12,183 bases of DNA from an uncultured Eisenbergiella sp. (GTDB taxonomy: Bacteria; Bacillota; Clostridia; Lachnospirales; Lachnospiraceae), in assembly GCA_948960675.1 (NCBI GenBank), contig CARDPF010000072.1, positions 1 to 12,183 of the forward strand, written 5' to 3'. Of this stretch, positions 1 through 7,308 are shown one piece after another. The translations under genes were made by a program, and so were the position numbers. The notes under the pieces are model-generated. The model saw only the letters and a list, made by a program, of their open reading frames with translations, ran no database searches and was not told the DNA's origin. Positions within the stretch are counted from its first letter, which is position 1. Each line of letters starts with the position of its first letter.

Positions 1-83
1 CATTTCCCCACATGCGCAGAAAGCTCCTCCAAAAACCCGCTGATTGCGGGCAGTTCCATGATTTCCACTCCACCGTCGATCAT
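1..83 (-). CDS. Unidentified protein, N-terminal fragment (partial)
   Basis: Only the first 27 codons are in the window, running off its left edge. The start ATG (83..81) has an excellent ribosome binding site, AGGAGG at 90-95, six bases upstream. The gene begins 32 bases after the TAA at 116-118 that should close the permease gene, so it is probably the next gene of the transporter operon. The visible peptide starts MIDGGVEIMELP and continues with an acidic, helix-like stretch. No signal peptide or membrane segment is visible. I do not recognise the family. By context it could be an enzyme acting on the imported sugar. Confidence 0.6.
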   Translation of the reverse strand, partial: MIDGGVEIMELPAISGFLEELSAHVGK

Positions 84-115
84 TTTTTTCCTCCTGTTTT
101 TCGATTCTTCATTCC

Positions 116-325
116 TTATCCCTTTACCGCCCCGATGGTAATGCCCTGCACAAAGTACTTCTGCAAAAAAGGATACAAAAGCACAATGGGCCCCGTCGCG
201 ATCACGGCATTGGCCAGCTTCACCGTCTCCGTCGGGATGGCCGCATTGACAAAGTTTTCCGCGCCGCCCTGCGCAACCGCCATGGCCGCCGTCAGGATTC
301 TGTGCAGCCTATACTGCAGGGGCCA
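116..325 (-). pseudogene. C-terminal remainder of the YtcP-type permease, after an in-frame TGA
   Basis: The reading frame of the permease continues without interruption for 69 codons after the TGA at 326-328 and ends at TAA 116-118. The encoded segment begins WPLQYRLHRIL and ends in ITIGAVKG. These are recognisable family features: the PLQY motif after transmembrane segment 5, the last membrane segment (around IATGPIVLLYPFLQKYF), and the GAVKG end typical of YtcP/LplC permeases. With the upstream 224 codons and the stop codon the gene would encode about 294 residues, a normal family length. There is no ribosome binding site for separate translation of this part, so without readthrough it is not expressed. 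Confidence 0.75.
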
Positions 326-1000
326 TCAATTCACATCGTTGATAAACAGCGATGCCAGATACCAGTTATTCCAGTAGGCCAGCGCCAAAAACAGGCCCAC
401 CGTCGCCAAAATCGGCTTTGACAGCGGTACTATGATTTTCCGGAATATGTAAAAATCCCCGGCCCCGTCGATTCTGGCGGACTCCGTAAGGGACTCCGGT
501 ATCTGTTTCATAAAATTGCGGATGAGCAATATGTTAAACGGACTGCACATCATGGGAAAAACCAGGCTCCACACCGATTCCTTCAATCCCATTTTGGAAA
601 TCAGCATATACCATGGCACCAGCCCTCCGCTAAACAGCGTCGTAAAATAAAAGAAAAACGCAATTTGACCGGAATAGCGCAGATCCCTTCGCTGCAGCAC
701 ATAGCCCGCCATCGTCATGATAAAAAGCCCCAGAACGGTTCCCACGGCCGTCACAAAAATGCTGACCAAATACGACCTCCCCACTTCCTGCGGAAACCGG
801 AATACCATCCGGTATGCATCCAGGGTAAAATCCTGCACCCAAAGGGAATATCCGTTTTTCATAATGGACTGCGTGGAAGAGAGAGACCCGGAAATAATCA
901 TCAGAAACGGAAGTATGCTTGCCAAGGTCAAAACCACAACCACCCCATATGCGATCAGGTTAAAAACCAGCCTTTCCGGCTCCATTTTCTTTTTATGCAT
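326..1000 (-). CDS. Carbohydrate ABC transporter permease (YtcP/LplC type), prematurely stopped
   Basis: This is the second inner-membrane subunit of a sugar ABC importer (MalG-like, COG0395 type). The 224 residues carry an N-terminal membrane segment (about 12-36), further hydrophobic segments, and the EAA loop ESARIDGAGDFYIFRK, which docks onto the ATPase. The start at 1000 lies 20 bases after the stop of the partner permease. Its AGGAGG is 11 bases upstream, which is long but usable. The ORF ends at TGA 326-328, before the last membrane segment and GAVKG tail; these remain encoded in frame down to 116. The truncated product is therefore probably non-functional unless the stop is read through or is a sequencing error. 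One base change from a sense codon such as TTA, CGA or AGA would explain it. No ATPase gene is present; this class usually shares an MsmX-like ATPase encoded elsewhere. Confidence 0.85.
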   Translation of the reverse strand: MHKKKMEPERLVFNLIAYGVVVVLTLASILPFLMIISGSLSSTQSIMKNGYSLWVQDFTLDAYRMVFRFPQEVGRSYLVSIFVTAVGTVLGLFIMTMAGYVLQRRDLRYSGQIAFFFYFTTLFSGGLVPWYMLISKMGLKESVWSLVFPMMCSPFNILLIRNFMKQIPESLTESARIDGAGDFYIFRKIIVPLSKPILATVGLFLALAYWNNWYLASLFINDVN

Positions 1001-1020
1001 GTCTGTCTTATCCTCCTTCC

Positions 1021-1992
1021 CTAAAACAATGCGTTGTCCGGATCGATGCGCTTTACCATATGGTTGGTAAACAACACGATCACCAGGCCAAATACCGACT
1101 GGTACAGCCCCGCCGCCGTAGAAACCCCTACATTAAAATTGATCGTCAGCGAGCGGTAAATATAGGTATCAATGATATCCGTCGTGGGAAACAGCTGGCC
1201 GTTCCTTCCCACCAGCTGGTAAAACAGTTCAAACTGTCCCCGCATGATGCCGCCCAAATTGAACAAAACCAGCATGATGAAGGTAGGTTTTAAAAGGGGC
1301 AGCGTAATATAACGGATTTCCTTAAAAACATTGCTCCCGTCGATCTTGGCCGCTTCATAAATCTCCCGGTCGATTCCCATGATGGCTGCCAGGTATACGA
1401 TCGTTCCGTACCCGATTCCCTTCCATAAATGAAAGAGCACAATAATGAAGGGCCAGATTTCCGGTGTGGAATAGAAATTCACCGCTTCCAAACCCAGCTT
1501 TCCCAGAATTGCGTTTACCACGCCGAATTCATAATTAAAAAGATTATAAGCGATTGTCCCCACCACCACAAAGGATACAAAATACGGAAGCAGGATCGAG
1601 GACTGGGAAAACCTCTTGAAAAACTTCCCTGTCATTTCCGTCAGGAGAACCGCCACCAGGCATTGCAGCGCGTTTCCCAGGAAAATGAACACTATATTGT
1701 ACAAAACCGTATTCTTTGTCAGCGTCCAGACAGGGGAATCCATTCCTCCGTGGAAAAAATATTTGAAATTCGCCAATCCGACAAACGGACTGTGAAACAG
1801 GCCACCCACATAGTTATAATTAATGAAAGCATAATAAATCCCACACATCGGGATATAGGAAAACAATACGAAATAAATAATGGCGGGCAGCACCATCGCA
1901 TATAAGGTTCTCTTCTTCCATATTTCCGAGAAAAATCCCCCTTTTCCCTTTCCGCCCCCAACGGCCCTTCCTTTCCCCTTTTTCTTTTTCAT
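1021..1992 (-). CDS. Carbohydrate ABC transporter permease (LplB/YteP type)
   Basis: This is the first membrane subunit of the same importer (MalF-like, COG4209 LplB type), 323 residues. A short lysine/glycine-rich cytoplasmic N-terminus (KKKKGKGRAVGGGKGKGG) leads into KRTLYAMVLPAIIYFVLF, a typical first membrane segment for this family. About six membrane segments follow. The EAA loop reads EIYEAAKIDGSNVFKEIRYI, and the end RIDPDNALF is characteristic of the family. I chose the ATG at 1990-1992 because AAGGAG sits five bases before it; an in-frame extension to 2070 has no such site and overlaps the likely promoter. It is the first gene of the minus-strand operon, followed 20 bases later by the second permease. 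LplB/YtcP/LipO systems import complex oligosaccharides such as pectin-derived ones. The substrate here cannot be read from sequence. Confidence 0.93.
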   Translation of the reverse strand: MKKKKGKGRAVGGGKGKGGFFSEIWKKRTLYAMVLPAIIYFVLFSYIPMCGIYYAFINYNYVGGLFHSPFVGLANFKYFFHGGMDSPVWTLTKNTVLYNIVFIFLGNALQCLVAVLLTEMTGKFFKRFSQSSILLPYFVSFVVVGTIAYNLFNYEFGVVNAILGKLGLEAVNFYSTPEIWPFIIVLFHLWKGIGYGTIVYLAAIMGIDREIYEAAKIDGSNVFKEIRYITLPLLKPTFIMLVLFNLGGIMRGQFELFYQLVGRNGQLFPTTDIIDTYIYRSLTINFNVGVSTAAGLYQSVFGLVIVLFTNHMVKRIDPDNALF

Positions 1993-2041
1993 AAGCGCTC
2001 CTTTCCTTCTTGTTTTCAAAATCAAACTTTTTATTAGGTAT

Positions 2042-2070
2042 ATGCTACCACAAACCTTTTCCATTGGCAA
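2042..2070 (-). promoter_or_regulatory. Probable sigma-A promoter of the permease operon
   Basis: On the minus strand, TTGCCA (2065-2070) and TAGCAT (2042-2047) are separated by 17 bases, and TG one base before the -10 gives an extended -10. Transcription would start near 2035, about 40 bases before the permease ATG. The -10 matches the consensus at four of six positions, so this is moderate evidence. The rest of the 1993-2351 gap is AT-rich with no gene; I saw no clear operator or CcpA site. Confidence 0.4.
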
Positions 2071-2274
2071 TTACTTTTTTCAAGTTTTTATTTCCTTTTT
2101 TGTGTTTGTTTTCCCCTTTTCCCTAACAGTATTCCTTATTTTTTACTATTTTGAACATTTTTTCAGCATTATTTGAAGATTTTACCACTTTTTCACAAAT
2201 ATTCCACCAAACTTACATTTTCATACTTTTAATCTTGTTTTGCTACATTTTCTAATATTTTTTTAGTTTTTCTA

Positions 2275-2303
2275 TTGAATTGTCACCTGATCCATGCTAT
2301 AAT
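2275..2303 (+). promoter_or_regulatory. Sigma-A promoter of the solute-binding protein gene
   Basis: TTGAAT (2275-2280) and a perfect TATAAT (2298-2303) are spaced by 17 bases. The TG at 2295-2296 gives an extended -10 (TGCTATAAT). Transcription would start near 2310, leaving a leader of about 40 bases to the ATG at 2352. Confidence 0.75.
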
Positions 2304-2351
2304 GCAGTTTGTAAGACAGAATCACAACCATCATATAACAGGAGGAGAAAA

Positions 2352-3980
2352 ATGAAACAACGAATTGCAACAAGAGTTTTAGGAACCGTTCTTTCCACTG
2401 CGCTTCTCGCTTCTTCGCTGATCGGCTGCGGAAATTCGGGCCAGACGCCAAACACGGCGCCGTCCGAGCCTGCAGCATCCAATGCCTCTGGGGACAGCGA
2501 AACGGCGGCCGCCTCCGAACCCAAAGCCGAACCGGCGCTTGACACCAGCAAGGAAGTGACGCTGCGTATGTTCTCCATCTCGGATGCCCCGCTGGATCAA
2601 AGCAAAGCCGACGAATACTATCCGGTTTTAAACGCCGCGGTCAAGGATGCCGTAAACGCCACCATCGACCGCACTTATGCGTCGGGCAACGATTACGCAA
2701 ACAATTACCAGCTGGCGCTGGCTTCCGGTGAAAAATATGACATGATCCATGCGGCAAACTGGCTAAACTATACGGATCATGCCACCAAAGGCGCCTTTAT
2801 GGCCCTGGATGACCTTCTCCCGGTTTACGCGCCGCACATTTGGGAGGAATTCTCGGAACTTTGGGACTCCGTCCGTGTCAACGGTAAGATTTACGGCATT
2901 CCTTCTACCGGCGGCGACCGCTCCGAAACGGCATTTTTCTACCGTGAGGATCTCCGCAAAAAATACAATTGCCCGGAAATCAAATCCATGGATGATATTG
3001 CCACCTTCCTGCAGGCCATCAAGGACAATGAAACCGACCTTCTACCCTCCGATGACAGCCAGGCCATGGTATACGGCAATTCCTTCATCCCGCTGACCAA
3101 ATACCAGATCGTTGACACCATGGGCGGCAAGAATTCCAACTTCGTCATCGACCCGGCCAATCCCCGAAAGGTTTTATGCACCATTGAACTTCCGGAATAT
3201 AAAGAATATATGTATGTCATGAAAGATTTTTCGGACAGGGGTTTTTGGCCTAAGGATGTGCTATCCAAAAACGACTGGGGCGTGTACTCCGTCATAAACG
3301 GCAAGGCCGCAGCTTCCTTTGTGGGGCAGTTCTGGAACTATTCCTACCTGATTCCCCAGACCGAGGCTGAGCATTCCGACTGGGAACTCAATTTTATTCC
3401 TTACTGCACGATCAATCCCGACACAGTGCTTCCGGTTGCGGATCCCACCGGTAATTTGATTTCCATAGGCCGCAACGCAGAGAACCCGGAGCGTGCGCTC
3501 ATGCTCATCGACTACGTGCACACCCATGAGGATATCTGGCGTCTGATGAACTGGGGAATCGAGGGTGTCCATTACCAGATTACCGACGGCTGTTATGACG
3601 ATAGCATTCTTGCAGATCCTGCCGTGGACAAATTCAATTATTTCCCCGGCCACCTGTTTAACGATGCCGCCTTCCAGATCCCCAAGGTGAACGAATGGGA
3701 GGGAAAGGCCGCCCTGCAGGCCAAGATGGAAGCCATTGAGCAGCCCAATCTTTTAGCCGGCTTCGTATTCGACCAGACGCCCATCAGCGCGGAATACACC
3801 GCTGTCAATCAGATCCGCATTGAGTACGGCTATCCCCTTAACGTAGGCATTGTGGACGATGTGGACGCTGCTTACGAGGATTATGTAAAACGCTCCAAAG
3901 ATGCCGGCCTCGAGAAATGCCGGGAAGAGGTGGAGCGGCAGATCAACGCTTTCTTCGACGCAAACGGACGCGCCGACTGA
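2352..3980 (+). CDS. Extracellular solute-binding lipoprotein of a carbohydrate ABC importer (LipO/YtcQ-like)
   Basis: This is the membrane-anchored sugar receptor of the importer, acting outside the cell. The 542-residue precursor has a lipoprotein signal peptide: basic MKQRIATR, a hydrophobic core, and lipobox LIGC with the modified cysteine at position 26. A Ser/Ala/Glu-rich linker of about 35 residues follows, as usual in Gram-positive lipoproteins. The mature part has a binding-protein fold. Its end (YPLNVGIVDDVDAAYEDYVK and onward) resembles the DUF3502 domain of LipO-type proteins. The ATG at 2352 is preceded by GGAGGAG at 2341-2347; an in-frame extension to 2280 overlaps the promoter and is rejected. 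The gene is transcribed away from its permeases, whereas this family is usually encoded in one operon with them. It ends at a bidirectional terminator. Confidence 0.92.
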   Translation: MKQRIATRVLGTVLSTALLASSLIGCGNSGQTPNTAPSEPAASNASGDSETAAASEPKAEPALDTSKEVTLRMFSISDAPLDQSKADEYYPVLNAAVKDAVNATIDRTYASGNDYANNYQLALASGEKYDMIHAANWLNYTDHATKGAFMALDDLLPVYAPHIWEEFSELWDSVRVNGKIYGIPSTGGDRSETAFFYREDLRKKYNCPEIKSMDDIATFLQAIKDNETDLLPSDDSQAMVYGNSFIPLTKYQIVDTMGGKNSNFVIDPANPRKVLCTIELPEYKEYMYVMKDFSDRGFWPKDVLSKNDWGVYSVINGKAAASFVGQFWNYSYLIPQTEAEHSDWELNFIPYCTINPDTVLPVADPTGNLISIGRNAENPERALMLIDYVHTHEDIWRLMNWGIEGVHYQITDGCYDDSILADPAVDKFNYFPGHLFNDAAFQIPKVNEWEGKAALQAKMEAIEQPNLLAGFVFDQTPISAEYTAVNQIRIEYGYPLNVGIVDDVDAAYEDYVKRSKDAGLEKCREEVERQINAFFDANGRAD

Positions 3981-4013
3981 TTTGCCAAAAGTTACCCCCT
4001 TATCAAAAATTGC

Positions 4014-4054
4014 AAGGGAACGCTTCCGGAGCCAAAGCCCGGAAGCGTTCCCTT
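4014..4054. terminator. Bidirectional rho-independent terminator
   Basis: The arms 4014-4029 (AAGGGAACGCTTCCGG) and 4039-4054 are perfect reverse complements (16 bp) around a nine-base loop. On the plus strand the stem ends in a T run (4053-4056). On the minus strand it is followed by TTGCAATTTTTG-like sequence. It lies between convergent genes ending at 3980 and 4091 and should stop both transcripts. Confidence 0.88.
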
Positions 4055-4090
4055 TTACACATTTATACAACACAATATAACGACGCCTCT

Positions 4091-4555
4091 TTATTCCCCC
4101 GCAAGTTCAAACAAAGCTTCCGTTTCCACCGGTATATTTCCGGGCAGCGCACTGACCCCTATCGCAGAGCGGCTCGGAACTAAGTTCTCCCCAAACAGGG
4201 CCGCCAATAATTCCGAACCGCCGTTTGCCACATAAGGCTGCTCATAAAAAGTATCGGTACCGGCCACAAACGTGGTAATCTTGACCGGCTGCCTCACCAA
4301 ATTCAAATCCCCGATCTCACGCTCCAACACGGCAAGGACATTGAGCATGGCGCCCCGTGAAAATTCCACCCCTTCCTCCTTTGAAAATTCCCTTCCCAGA
4401 ATCCCCTTTACCGGGACAGCCCCCGCCGGCCCGCACCCTGAAACATAAACCAGGTTTTTTCCAAAGCGTACGGCCGGCCGGTAAACGCCTCCTTTTTGGG
4501 GGGCAGCCGGAAGCTGCATCCCCATCTCCTCCAATATTTTATATACGTCTCTCAT
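4091..4555 (-). CDS. RidA-family (YjgF/UK114) enamine/imine deaminase
   Basis: This small cytoplasmic enzyme (154 residues) hydrolyses reactive enamines or imines such as 2-aminoacrylate released by PLP enzymes, giving the 2-keto acid and ammonia. The family landmarks are present: the strand LVYVSGCGP (35-43), the helix with MLNVLAVLE (70-78), and SRSAIGVSALP. Arg129 and Glu144 have the same 15-residue spacing as the active-site Arg105 and Glu120 of classical RidA, so the protein looks catalytically competent. It is longer than the usual 125-130 residues because of an N-terminal extension. AAGGAGG lies seven bases before the ATG. It is the last gene of the four-gene operon, 20 bases after the deacylase gene. 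Its place beside a D-serine dehydratase-like enzyme fits removal of the aminoacrylate produced there. The substrate is inferred from the family and context. Confidence 0.9.
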   Translation of the reverse strand: MRDVYKILEEMGMQLPAAPQKGGVYRPAVRFGKNLVYVSGCGPAGAVPVKGILGREFSKEEGVEFSRGAMLNVLAVLEREIGDLNLVRQPVKITTFVAGTDTFYEQPYVANGGSELLAALFGENLVPSRSAIGVSALPGNIPVETEALFELAGE

Positions 4556-4575
4556 CCAAAACCTCCTTCGCCCTG

Positions 4576-6168
4576 TTATGGCTTTAACATTTGGGCCCGC
4601 ACCTTCCCGATTCTTTTGTCATTTTCCACTACCCTGCAGCCATCCACAAACACACCGGCAATCCCTTCCCCCAGCTGTTTCGGATTTTCGTAGGTAGCCC
4701 GGTCCCGTATTGCCTGCGGGTCAAAAACCACCAAATCCGCATGGGCGCCCACCGCAATGCGGCCCCTGCCTTTAAGTCCCAGCCTTTTGGCCGGCATCGA
4801 CGTCATTTTCCTGATCGCTTCTTCCAGCGTAAGTACCCTGCGGTCTCTTACAAAGTCCCGCAGCAGCCTCGGGAAAGCCCCGTACAGCCGGGGGTGCGGG
4901 CTGTCCCCTCCCCCGTAAAGGGCGTCGGAGATCAACATTGTGTAGGGCAGTTTCGCCACCCTGTCCACATCCGCCTGCGCCATGCTTTGCACGATGATCC
5001 CCACATTCCCTTTCTCCTCGCACAGCAGATCCGCCATCAGTTCTGCCGGATCCCCGTAACCGCCCATTTGGGCGGCAGTCTCAAAATCCAGCCCCTGCAT
5101 ACGGCGGTTTTTCTCCCCGGACACCGAACTGATTACAATCCGCCCCCAGCCAATCGCTTCCACCATATTCTCCCAGCCGTCATTTTTGGCATACAGTTCT
5201 TTTTGCAGCAGGCCCCATCCCTGCTTGTTGCCAATCCGCAAAAGGGCCTCCTCCAAACCGCCGCTCATAAGGGACGGCGGCAAAAGGCTCAACAGGGTCG
5301 TCGAACCACAGCAATAGGGATAAAAATCGGCGGTCACGTCCTGCCCTGCATCCCTGGCCTCCTCTATGACCTCAATGGCCGCCGCAATCGTCCGGTTCCA
5401 GTTTTTTATGCCCGTTACCTTGAAATGGCTGATGTGCAGCGGCAGCTGCGCCTCCCGGCACAATCCCACAACCTCCTGCACCGAGGAAAGCAAAAGGTCG
5501 CCCTCCCCGCGCATATGGCACACCAGCGGGCGCTGAAACGGCGCGGCCGCTTTGAGCAGATACAGCATTTCTTCCCTGGAAGAATAGCACTCCGGCTGAT
5601 ACATAATGCCCATGGATACACCCAGGGCCCCTTCTTCCAACGCTTCCCTGATATATCCGGCCGCCCTATCCAATTCCCCAGGGGTAAACGGCCCCGCCTG
5701 ATAGCCCCTCACAGCAGCTTTCACGGTTCCCGTTCCCACCATGCTGCCCAGATGGACCGGGATATCCATGTCCCTCAGCCCCTCCTGATACGCCCCATAG
5801 GAAGAAAATTCCCATGTTTGTGGGATCTTTCCCAGACAGGGCTCCACAAAGCGGTAAATTTCCTCTTTATGCCCTCCTACAGCAGGGAAAATGCCCATGC
5901 CGCAATTTCCCCCGACCACGCCGGTAATCCCCTGCCGCAGTTCAATCGTCCCGAAATCCTTATCCGCAAGCACAGCGGCGTCGCAGTGCCGGTGCATGTC
6001 GATAAATCCCGGCGCAACGATGCATCCCGCCACATCCACGCGTTTTGCGGATACGTCCGGGCATTTCCCGATTTGGCATATCCGTCCCCCTTCTATCAGC
6101 ACATCCGCCCGGTACGGTTTGCTTTTGCCGCCGTCACATATCATTCCGTTTGTAAGCAATGTCCTCAT
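4576..6168 (-). CDS. N-acyl-D-amino-acid deacylase (D-aminoacylase), amidohydrolase superfamily
   Basis: This cytoplasmic zinc enzyme (530 residues) hydrolyses N-acyl-D-amino acids to a carboxylate and a free D-amino acid (EC 3.5.1.81-type). Metal and catalytic residues known from D-aminoacylases can be placed: the HxH pair His59 and His61 in GFIDMHRHCD, the family-specific Cys89 in GGNCG, His218 in CHMRGEGD, His248 in HISHFK, and catalytic Asp415 in ISDALYG, followed by SPHPRLYGAFPRLL. The C-terminal strand block VGAHADLVVFDPQAIRD is typical of the superfamily. I start it at the ATG 6166-6168: GGAGG is five bases upstream and the protein then opens with the usual LLTNGMICDG strand, while a start at 6273 would overlap the upstream gene. 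It follows that gene by 11 bases. The acyl group and amino acid are not determinable; N-acyl-D-Glu or D-Asp deacylases are close relatives. Confidence 0.9.
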   Translation of the reverse strand: MRTLLTNGMICDGGKSKPYRADVLIEGGRICQIGKCPDVSAKRVDVAGCIVAPGFIDMHRHCDAAVLADKDFGTIELRQGITGVVGGNCGMGIFPAVGGHKEEIYRFVEPCLGKIPQTWEFSSYGAYQEGLRDMDIPVHLGSMVGTGTVKAAVRGYQAGPFTPGELDRAAGYIREALEEGALGVSMGIMYQPECYSSREEMLYLLKAAAPFQRPLVCHMRGEGDLLLSSVQEVVGLCREAQLPLHISHFKVTGIKNWNRTIAAAIEVIEEARDAGQDVTADFYPYCCGSTTLLSLLPPSLMSGGLEEALLRIGNKQGWGLLQKELYAKNDGWENMVEAIGWGRIVISSVSGEKNRRMQGLDFETAAQMGGYGDPAELMADLLCEEKGNVGIIVQSMAQADVDRVAKLPYTMLISDALYGGGDSPHPRLYGAFPRLLRDFVRDRRVLTLEEAIRKMTSMPAKRLGLKGRGRIAVGAHADLVVFDPQAIRDRATYENPKQLGEGIAGVFVDGCRVVENDKRIGKVRAQMLKP

Positions 6169-6179
6169 AAAAGCCTCCG

Positions 6180-7295
6180 TCAGACCAGCATTCCCCTGGC
6201 CGCCACACGTTCCTTTTGCAGAAAGTTTCCATAGTCTAAGTATACCACATTCTGCAAGTTTACGGCAGTACATACATGAACCGGAAACAGGGCAAGCACA
6301 TCCCCAACCTTCAGTCCGGTTTTGCCCGTACTGCCCGTCAAAATCCCGTGTTCCTCATTCATCCTGCACAGCTTCAGATCCGGCCTGTTTTCCACCTCGG
6401 CGTAGGAATCATAATAGTAAGGCGGCTGTCCCAAAAGAATATCCGTGGGAAACGTCTTCGTACCACCGTCAATCACGGCATATTCCTCACACGGGGTGCT
6501 GACCACGGTGGCAAAATACCTGGCCGCAATTTCTTCCCTTGACGCCACACCCTCCTCACACATCATCCTGTCCTTAAAAATGTAAGTACCGGGCCGTACC
6601 TCGTTTACCAGCCCGGTGGCTGCCGCTTCTATGCCGGTGGGGCTGGAACCCGCGCTCACATCCTCTATCAAAATCCCTGCGCTGCGCATGTTTTGCGCCA
6701 GACGCCCCATAAGGAGCCCTTCTTCCTCCCCCGCTTTTTTTCTGTCGCAGGTTCCCTGCCCCTGATACACCATTCCCTTAAAAGTGTAGATTCCCGTCAG
6801 CCGCAAATGCCCCATGGCGTTTACGGCCTTTGCCAGCCCAACCGCCTCGGCCTCCAAAACGCCGGTACGTTTCGCACCCGTGTCCACTTCCAGGCGTACT
6901 TCCGCCATAACCCCCGCTTCCTGCGCCGCCAGATCCAATTGCTTTGCCCCTTCCAGGCTGTCCACTGCCAAAATCAGTCTCTTGACACGCCGCATCAGCC
7001 GCAGGGCACGCCGGATCCTAAAATCACCAACCATCGGATATGCGATAAAAATATCCTCACAGCCGCCTTCGGCCATGACCTCCGCCTCCGAAACTTTTGC
7101 ACAGGTAATCCCCTGTGCGCCCGCCGCTATTTGCATTCTGGCAAACAACGGCATTTTGTGGGTTTTTATATGGGGCCGGAGCCTGCAGCCGCAGGCCTGT
7201 ATCTGCCGCTGCATTTCCCCGATATTTTTCCCGGCCTTTTCCATGTCGATCACCAGACACGGCGTTTCCAATTCCCTTTGCAGTTCTGCTTTCAT
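6180..7295 (-). CDS. PLP-dependent D-amino-acid lyase (D-serine dehydratase/D-threonine aldolase-like, alanine racemase N-terminal fold)
   Basis: The 371-residue protein has the type III PLP fold. LETPCLVIDMEKAGKNI opens the barrel, and Lys44 in RPHIKTHK is the expected PLP-binding lysine. EVDTGAKRTGV and SAGSSPTG are barrel and phosphate-binding stretches, and EVRPGTYIFKD is the usual end of the barrel. Near the C-terminus FPVHVCTAVNL supplies His340 and Cys342. This H-x-C pair is the zinc site known in eukaryotic-type D-serine dehydratases, whereas D-threonine aldolases more often have H-x-D, so dehydration of D-serine or a related 3-hydroxy-D-amino acid is favoured. The start at 7295 has AAGGA about ten bases upstream; longer starts overlap the upstream gene. 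It lies 13 bases after the glycosidase stop. Its likely product, aminoacrylate, is the substrate of the RidA protein in the same operon. Aldolase activity remains possible. Confidence 0.88.
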   Translation of the reverse strand: MKAELQRELETPCLVIDMEKAGKNIGEMQRQIQACGCRLRPHIKTHKMPLFARMQIAAGAQGITCAKVSEAEVMAEGGCEDIFIAYPMVGDFRIRRALRLMRRVKRLILAVDSLEGAKQLDLAAQEAGVMAEVRLEVDTGAKRTGVLEAEAVGLAKAVNAMGHLRLTGIYTFKGMVYQGQGTCDRKKAGEEEGLLMGRLAQNMRSAGILIEDVSAGSSPTGIEAAATGLVNEVRPGTYIFKDRMMCEEGVASREEIAARYFATVVSTPCEEYAVIDGGTKTFPTDILLGQPPYYYDSYAEVENRPDLKLCRMNEEHGILTGSTGKTGLKVGDVLALFPVHVCTAVNLQNVVYLDYGNFLQKERVAARGMLV

Positions 7296-7308
7296 TCCCG
7301 CTTTCCTT

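Noticed and set aside
326..328. TGA as a selenocysteine or reassigned codon
   Set aside because: The family has no selenoproteins, the position is not a redox site, and TGA is used as an ordinary stop elsewhere in the window.
12..377. Plus-strand ORF of 121 codons at the left end
   Set aside because: It is antisense to the C-terminal part of the permease, whose conserved motifs are readable on the minus strand.
2280..2351. Upstream in-frame start for the binding protein
   Set aside because: It would begin inside the promoter, before the -10 box, and would place a non-hydrophobic stretch ahead of the lipoprotein signal.
4591..6234. Long plus-strand ORF of 547 codons opposite the deacylase gene
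   Set aside because: It is antisense to a clearly conserved enzyme. Its translation is rich in Pro, His and Arg with no domain, a typical shadow in GC-biased third positions.
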